Below, in pieces: positions 58,805 through 64,000 of a stretch of DNA of 64,000 nt. Both the position numbers and the translations under genes were made by a program. The notes beneath the pieces are model-generated. The model ran no database searches, was not told the origin of the DNA, and was given only the letters and a program-made list of their open reading frames with translations. Each line of letters opens with the position of its first letter. The first letter of the stretch is position 1. This DNA is from Sparassis latifolia (lineage: Eukaryota > Basidiomycota > Agaricomycetes > Polyporales > Sparassidaceae). Where the stretch lies: the NCBI GenBank assembly GCA_018466975.1, contig CM031553.1, positions 558,001-622,000 on the forward strand, read 5' to 3'.

Positions 58805-60094
58805 TGCAAAGGACCCCCGACAATTGGGGAAGGTCCCTGAGCCGGACAGATTTTGAACTTTCGAGAGCCTCATGTTGGAATTTCTGGGTGTTGAGTGAGC
58901 TCGCAAGCTGAAGAGGGTTAGGGTTTGTCGATTGAGTACTTATGCCATGCTTTCGTGTTTGTATTCCTTACGCGATTGCCCCATCCTCACTCGTCCCTTG
59001 GGGTCAAACGTGCTCATTCTTGGTTGAAACATCTACTGTGCTACTGGTGATTTCAATCCAATCGCATGACCTAGCTTGGAGGTTTACCCAAGTGGCTCTG
59101 GGGGCAGCCAAAAGCCTGCTGTTCGCTGTGATGCTGTGAAGATGTGTCATATGCTATTCTCTGCTGAGGTCGAGGTTCACTTTCCGACTCTCGCATGCCA
59201 TGTCTGCTTGAAGACCATAATCTTGTCGTGGTTGATCTTTTGGATCTTTTGAAGGAAGTCGTCACTTGTCGGCGCAGAAGAATCTGTTGGTTGAAGAAGA
59301 GTTGAAGAAGTTGAAGAGTTGCAGAAGAAGTTGAAGGATTGTTGAAGAACTTGGTGCGAACCATCGTCATTGTCTCTCTTTGTCGCCTAAGAGTCATCGG
59401 TCGGAGCCCTGCTGGTCTGGGCATGGACCACTGGCTGGATGTCGGAGATTGGGAAGGATTTTGACTGGTGGATTGGATGCTGTTGAGTTGTTGAGGTTGA
59501 GGTGGAGATTTCAGGGAGTGCTCTGCTTCAGGGAGTGAGTCATTTTTATCGGCTTGCTTCGCTCAAGGGAGTGTGTTGGAATTTCTGGGTGTTGAGTGAG
59601 CTCGCAAGCTGAAGAGGGTTAGGGTTTGTCGATTGAGTACTTATGCCATGCTTTCGTGTTTGTATTCCTTACGCGATTGCCCCATCCTCACTCGTCCCTT
59701 GGGGTCAAATGTGCTCATTCTTGGTTGAAACATCTACTGTGCTACTGGTGATTTCAATACCTCATGCCTGGTATTTCACTGACAAATCAGGGGGTTGACC
59801 ACCGGATAGCCTCAGGGAGCCATTTCGTGGACATCGGGGAGGCAGTGCCCAGGAGGCCTGATTCGGGGCCGGACAAACGCTTTTTGTGGAAGGCCAGGGC
59901 CGGAGGAGGAGGCGGCGTAGCCGCCGTATCAGAAGCGCCCTAAATTACCTTTTTAGGGTTAGAAACTCACGTTAGGCCTGCAGCCTGCGAGGTCTTGCCA
60001 AATTGTCCGGATTAGACACGGCATAGGCCATTTTTTTGCCCGAATTTTGTCCGGATTGCGAAACGGCATCCTCGCCAATATTCAAGGGTCCTTT
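58805..60094. mobile_element. Older relative of the MITE, split by a TRIM insertion
   Basis: The left end 'aaaggacccccgacaattgg' (58805) and the complement of the right end, 'aaaggacccttgaatattgg' (to 60094), form ~26 bp imperfect inverted repeats. They share AGGACCC..GAATAT with the MITE at 57980. The right half carries 'ttgtccggat', the same motif in reverse orientation, at 60001-60056, and 'ggccggacaaa' near 59868. No target duplication is visible. The TRIM at 58873-59759 sits inside it. Confidence 0.55.
58873..59759 (+). mobile_element. TRIM (miniature LTR retrotransposon)
   Basis: Two direct terminal repeats of ~186 bp (58873-59058 and 59574-59759) begin TGTTGGAATTTCTGGGTG and end ctggtgatttcaat(c/a). 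I see two differences between them. CCTCA flanks the element on both sides (58868-58872 and 59760-59764), the 5 bp duplication expected of integrase. A purine-rich 'caagggagtg' just before the second repeat could be the polypurine tract. The ~515 bp interior has no gag-pol coding, so mobility would depend on another element. Near-identical repeats imply a recent insertion. Confidence 0.88.
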
Positions 60095-60251
60095 AAATTT
60101 TAAGAGCCTGATCCATATCTGCCTTTGCATCCGACCGTGCTCCGTGCTCCTGTCCGACCTCCGACATATGCTCCCGTCAGCTCCCGCGTCTACTTATTAA
60201 AAGGGGCGCGATCCCCACTGAATCGCTCTCAAGAATTGTCTCTCAACCACC
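60095..60251. promoter_or_regulatory. Upstream region of the duplicated-module gene
   Basis: 157 bp between the transposon cluster and the start codon. 'ttattaaaagg' near 60195 is the only TATA-like stretch. The promoter is therefore short or overlaps transposon sequence. Confidence 0.4.
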
Positions 60252-62746
60252 ATGTCTTCCACCTGCAACTCAGAAGATGTCCCGCACAAGCTCAATGTTA
60301 CGAATAGCTCAGTTGGTCGGCGTTACCCCCGATATGTGCATTGGTTCCGTCAGTATTTGCCTCATACGAACTGCGGCAGCTGTTCATGTGATGTGGACTG
60401 GGCATACAAGTGCGTTTTAACTGTGTGTCCGGCTGACTTTCCACATCGATGATGTATATACGTGGATAGACGAATTACAGTTCGTTTATGGGACTACTTT
60501 CTCTCAGAAACGTATTCCGAATATGTTTATATCCTTGACAAAGATGGTTACTTAGACTACGCAGTATTGGCACGTGACTTGGGTGTGGAAGAACTTTTGG
60601 TATCTCTCAATCTATTCCCATTCACCTTGCACTTACCATCTGCTTAGGCGGTAGCCACACGATGTGTGACAGCGTGCCACTTCTGTACTCGTAGGTCTAC
60701 GCGTGAACGAGCTGTAAGCACGAAAGCCAAGATGGAAGGGAGATCTTACTTGACAGTAGTTGGTCAGCGTTGTCTTTTTCCATGTATTGTTGTTGCGACA
60801 TCACTTCATTCGGCATCGGTTCTAGAAAATCCTCGCGGCCTCAACAAGATTTTACGAGAAATACCACGGCAGGAGGTGTCTTTGAGGATGATTCGCGTGC
60901 GTTGGTACCCCACCCCTGGCTCGACATTCGAAGAGACAGTCGAGCCGTTGGATAAGTATGGCCGCCTATCTCTTGGCCAAATCGCTCGTCGACACAGTAT
61001 TGCAAATGTTCACGTCTTTAATCGTCGGAACAAGAAGCGCTTCATTACCGACCGCATGCGAGCTCTATTCTATGATGAATTCGAAAAGGTCATGTTTCCC
61101 CATGGTTTTATTGCGCTCACTGGTATGTACCATGGTGGCTCTCTTTTTTTCTCACAGCGGAAACGGTCACAGATGCCGCTGTCCCTATGAAACCGGAAGG
61201 CCAAGGTTGGATTTTTTGCTTACTCCTCGGTTGTCGCTCTCAATCCCTTCGACCTGTTAGTCATATGCTACGAGCTATCTCAAGCGTGGAACAGGTTGAC
61301 CCGTATCTTTGGCACTGCGACCAAGATGCCAAAGGCAAGCCAAACATATTATTTGCCTCAGTCTGAGTAAGTTCGCTGTCCAATTTATCACCCTGCTAAG
61401 AACTCAATCGTGGCAGTGTTACAAGGGAAGTGAACGAGAGTAAAGATAAATCGTACTGTTCGGACCATGCTCGTCAGAGCGGAGGAATTGATTCATACCC
61501 CCAGTAAGCCAAGTCTACGTAATTTGTAACGGTCAATTCCCCCTGTTTCTCACACTTGTCTCTCCAAAATTTGCTTCTAGGGACTCCACAGAAAAGTCGA
61601 AGGATGTTTCGCCAATCCCACACCCGCTCGGTACTTCTTACCATCGATCTCAGCGAAAGAAACCCGACTTGCAGCGGAGGGATCCAGAATGGGCATATAG
61701 CCTAAAGAGACATCCGAATTGCCCCAACTGTATTTGTGGGTCAAGATGGGCAAACAAGTAGGTTTGAATGTATTGTCAACTCGTTCTAGTCTTCACCATC
61801 ATCTCTCAGGCGAATCACTATTCGTCTCTGCGATTATTTCCTCTCAGAAACCTACTCCGAGTTCGAACACACACTTGACAAAGATGGTGTTTTAGATTAT
61901 GAAGAGTTAGCGCATAACTTGGGCGTTACGGAATTGATGGTATCCAGAGTTATCTCCTTGTCTACCCACCACTCACCTACTTCACAGCCGGTCCCAGTGC
62001 GGAGTGTCAAAGATGGCTTTGGTCAAATTTATCCCTCGACAATCCGCGAACCGCCTAGGATCACCAGGTCCATGATGGAGGGAAGGAAGTACTTGATTGT
62101 CGTGGGTAAGTGTATTCCACTCATGTCGTAAGGTGGATTGAGTATACAGCAACACTCCTTACGAAATCCAGAGAACTCTCGTGATGTGGGTAAGCCGCAG
62201 CGTACTGTTCCGCAGAACGAGGTCTCAGTACGGTCAATGCGCGTGCGATGGTATTCTACCCCCGGCACGGGTTACGAAGAAAGTGTCGAGCCCCTGGACA
62301 AGTACGGCCGCCTCTCTCTTGGGCAGATCGCTCGTCAGCGTGGGGTTGCGAACGTCCATGTTTTCGATCCTAAGGACAACAAACGATTCGCGACCGATCG
62401 CAGGCGCGCCCTATTTTTCGACGAGTTCGCAGGCATCGTGGATCCTGATGGTTATTTGGCTCTCACTGGTGTGGTTGCATTTGGCCGAAATGTTCTCACT
62501 TAAGTCATTTTGCATCCCAGATGCCGCGGTAGCTATGCGCACCAAGAAACCACGTGGAGGTTATTATCCTAGCGCTCTCTCCTCTTTAGTTGGGCCACTG
62601 ATATGTGACGTTCGATAGTGTCGTCTGTGGACACTGGAGAACGCTTGACGCGACAAATCCGCCCTGTAAACTGGCTTCTTCGCACAATGTTTCGGAGGCC
62701 GAGCAAGATGAGAAGCAACTCCCAGAAAAGCAAAGATGGACTATGA
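60252..62746 (+). CDS. Protein of two tandem ~300-residue modules, unknown family
   Basis: Thirteen exons join in frame to 609 residues: 60252-60409, 60470-60599, 60648-60762, 60826-61122, 61158-61205, 61261-61366, 61417-61503, 61581-61757, 61810-61939, 61988-62105, 62172-62468, 62521-62559, 62619-62746. Each module has, in order, a Cys-rich start (HTNCGSCSCDVDWAYK; HPNCPNCICGSRWANK), a block with LSETYSE..LDKDG..LDY and LGV, then EGRxYLxVV, then a block with RVRWY..TPG..EPLDKYGRLSLGQIAR and ANVHVF, KRF.TDR.RALF, and an ALTG end. Matching exons are 130/130, 115/118 and 297/297 nt with equal phases, so the duplication copied introns too. Introns at 61206 and 62560 use weak donors. If either is wrong, there are two adjacent genes, or the end is at 62618. 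I recognise no known domain; zinc binding by NCxxCxC is a guess. Confidence 0.7.
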
Positions 62747-63036
62747 CACTTGTCGTGTGTAAGCGAGATAGCAATAACACACGCGAATCAAGGCGACGAC
62801 ATAGTGAAGAAACATCCTCAACGGAACGACCAATGTTGGTGACTTCGGAGCGTTCGTATCATTGTCCCGGAAGACTGTCTGCTTGAGTTCTACCACACTA
62901 CCGAACTATCCTCGTAGTTGGCTGGGCTCGCTGAGAGGAAACGTGATGTATTGCAGTATATCACAGCGAACGAATGTGTCCATTTCTATGATGATCGTAA
63001 TAATAATTCACGCACGCATGGTATATAATGTATAGA
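62747..63036. other. Convergent spacer before the kinase gene
   Basis: About 290 bp. An overlapping plus-strand ORF through this stretch is featureless and in a frame not used by the upstream gene. No other feature seen. Confidence 0.35.
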
Positions 63037-64000
63037 TTATGGCAAAGAAACAGTCCCATCAGAGTCGGTGCTCTGCCGCCGTGCTATTCGTTCCTCGACG
63101 GCCCTGCATTCTGAGAGCAGCTTGATGACAGCTGGTCGTCCGTTGGCGTTTCGGATGAATGGCATCTGAGTGGTCACATAGGAAAAAAATAAGCTCATCC
63201 CTTAGGGATATACAAAAAAGAGCATACCTTCGACAGTGTGTCTGGATCTGGTCGTAACGAGTTAGGTTGAGAACATTGATGCAAAAAATCGTGAAAAGAT
63301 CGTGAATATATTTCGGGCTGGCGTAACGGAGGCCATCGATCGGCCAGCTGTCGAGGGTCCTCAATCCCAAAGAATGGTGGTTCCGCCTCGGCCATCTCCC
63401 AGACAGTCGCACCCAGTGACCAGACATCAACCTTCAAGGCATTGTATGATCCCCTGAGAAAACTGGAAGTCAGCAGTGATCCACATCCTAGAGAATGCGT
63501 CGCGCACCTTCTTATTTCAGGTGACTAGATGAAACGAAAGTTGACTCATCAACATATTCCACAGACCGAGTAGAAAGTGTATCGCACCTGCCAATAAATA
63601 ACACCCGCTGGATCAGTGCGCATTGGCTGATCCCTCGAAACTTGCACGGCACTCGAGAAGTCCGCTGTGCGGAGAACCCGTGTTAAAACTGAGGACATTG
63701 CCACAAGGGCCAAAACGTACCAATCTTCACCACGCCGTCTCTGCCAACGAGAAGGTTGTCCGAACGCAAATCCCTGTGCGCGATGCCCAGTGATTGCAGG
63801 AAGCTCAGCGCCGACAACACCTGATCGAGACTATCAGAACACGTCATACTACAATATCGAGGGCAGGACGTACGTCGCTGGCGAACTGAGCTATCGGCTT
63901 CTCCTGCACGACAATACCCTCTGCCACAAGCACCACCACGTCCGCCAAACTACGCTCCATGAGGTCCATCCGCAACCAGAGCGAGTCCTCCACGACGTCC
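63037..64000 (-). CDS. PAK/Ste20-like kinase, C-terminal part (runs off the window), DFG altered to DFS
   Basis: The reading begins beyond 64000 and ends at 63037. Visible kinase motifs, N to C: a hinge-side segment (LWLRMDLMERSLADVV), helix E (VLSALSFLQSLGIA), catalytic loop HRDLRSDNLLVG, DGVVKI, then ADFSSAVQV where family members have DFG, YWQSPEIRR in the APE position, helix F (KVDVWSLGATVWEMAEAEPP), and a C-terminal helix with MPFIRNANGRPAVIKLLSEC. HRD with Asn in the loop and the helix-F Asp-Trp-Ser pattern are intact. Spacing and HRDLRSDN favour the PAK/Ste20 group. Any CRIB or PH domain would lie to the right of the window. Introns are ~50 bp with good sites, so this is not a random open frame. 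Activity is uncertain because of DFS. Confidence 0.85.

Noticed and set aside
58447..58911. 154-codon plus-strand ORF and its minus-strand counterpart
   Set aside because: Produced by the atccggacaaaa tandem array inside the MITE; repetitive and non-coding.
58918..58935. Telomere-like 'gggttagggttt' in the terminal repeats of the TRIM
   Set aside because: Only about two units, present in both repeats as part of the element; not an interstitial telomere array.
59071..59424. 117-codon minus-strand ORF inside the TRIM
   Set aside because: Gln/Thr/Arg low complexity from gaagaag-type repeats; no gag or pol motif, and the element interior is too short.
61467..61503. Separate gene starting at the ATG at 61467 for the second module
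   Set aside because: Its phase does not match the next exon; the other frame of the same exon does and joins to upstream exons.

Overview
The window is nuclear DNA of a filamentous basidiomycete, most likely an Agaricomycete. Genes are compact and contain many introns, mostly 48-60 bp with GT..AG ends. Several families with a typical basidiomycete architecture are present. Coordinates below are genomic spans; I joined exons by hand from splice sites and reading phase.

Layout. 1-6210 is an AT-rich repeat island with no credible gene. It holds a ~48 bp minisatellite, a ~98 bp satellite, a small MITE-like element and a large palindromic element (4529-6209) whose right end is also the edge of gene-rich DNA. 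6673-21235 carries eIF2-gamma (+), a RING-CH membrane E3 ligase (-), an SR splicing factor (-), a PPR-type protein (+), a PDAP1/PP28 phosphoprotein (-), complex I NDUFA6 (+), a disordered basidiomycete nuclear protein (-) and a DUF1365 protein (+). 21235-24023 is a Zn2Cys6 transcription factor (-). 24930-27820 is a decayed inverted copy of SET2 that has lost its SET domain. RPA49 (28502-30152, -) lies between it and the intact SET2 (30378-33681, +). A small orphan gene follows (34088-34815, +). 35447-36711 is a nested transposon pair: a CACTA-like foldback inside a hAT-like MITE, both with target duplications.

37151-53897 holds three large housekeeping genes: a UNC13/Ync13-like MUN-C2 protein (-), the ER chaperone LHS1 ending in HDEL (-) and UTP10 (+). 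55005-57286 is a membrane-anchored pepsin-type protease (-) between two ~300 bp direct repeats. 57980-60094 is a transposon cluster: a hAT-like MITE with a perfect 8 bp target duplication, and a relative of it split by a TRIM retroelement with 5 bp target duplications. 60252-62746 (+) encodes an unrecognised protein made of two tandem ~300-residue modules that also share exon structure. The window ends inside a PAK/Ste20-like kinase (-) with DFS in place of DFG.

Most genes serve central functions: translation initiation (eIF2-gamma), splicing (SR protein), rRNA synthesis and processing (RPA49, UTP10), chromatin (SET2), ER folding (LHS1), exocytosis (UNC13-like) and respiration (NDUFA6). Five neighbouring pairs are divergent with 105-300 bp between start codons, so shared promoters are likely. 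I see no biosynthetic cluster, rRNA, tRNA or CRISPR.
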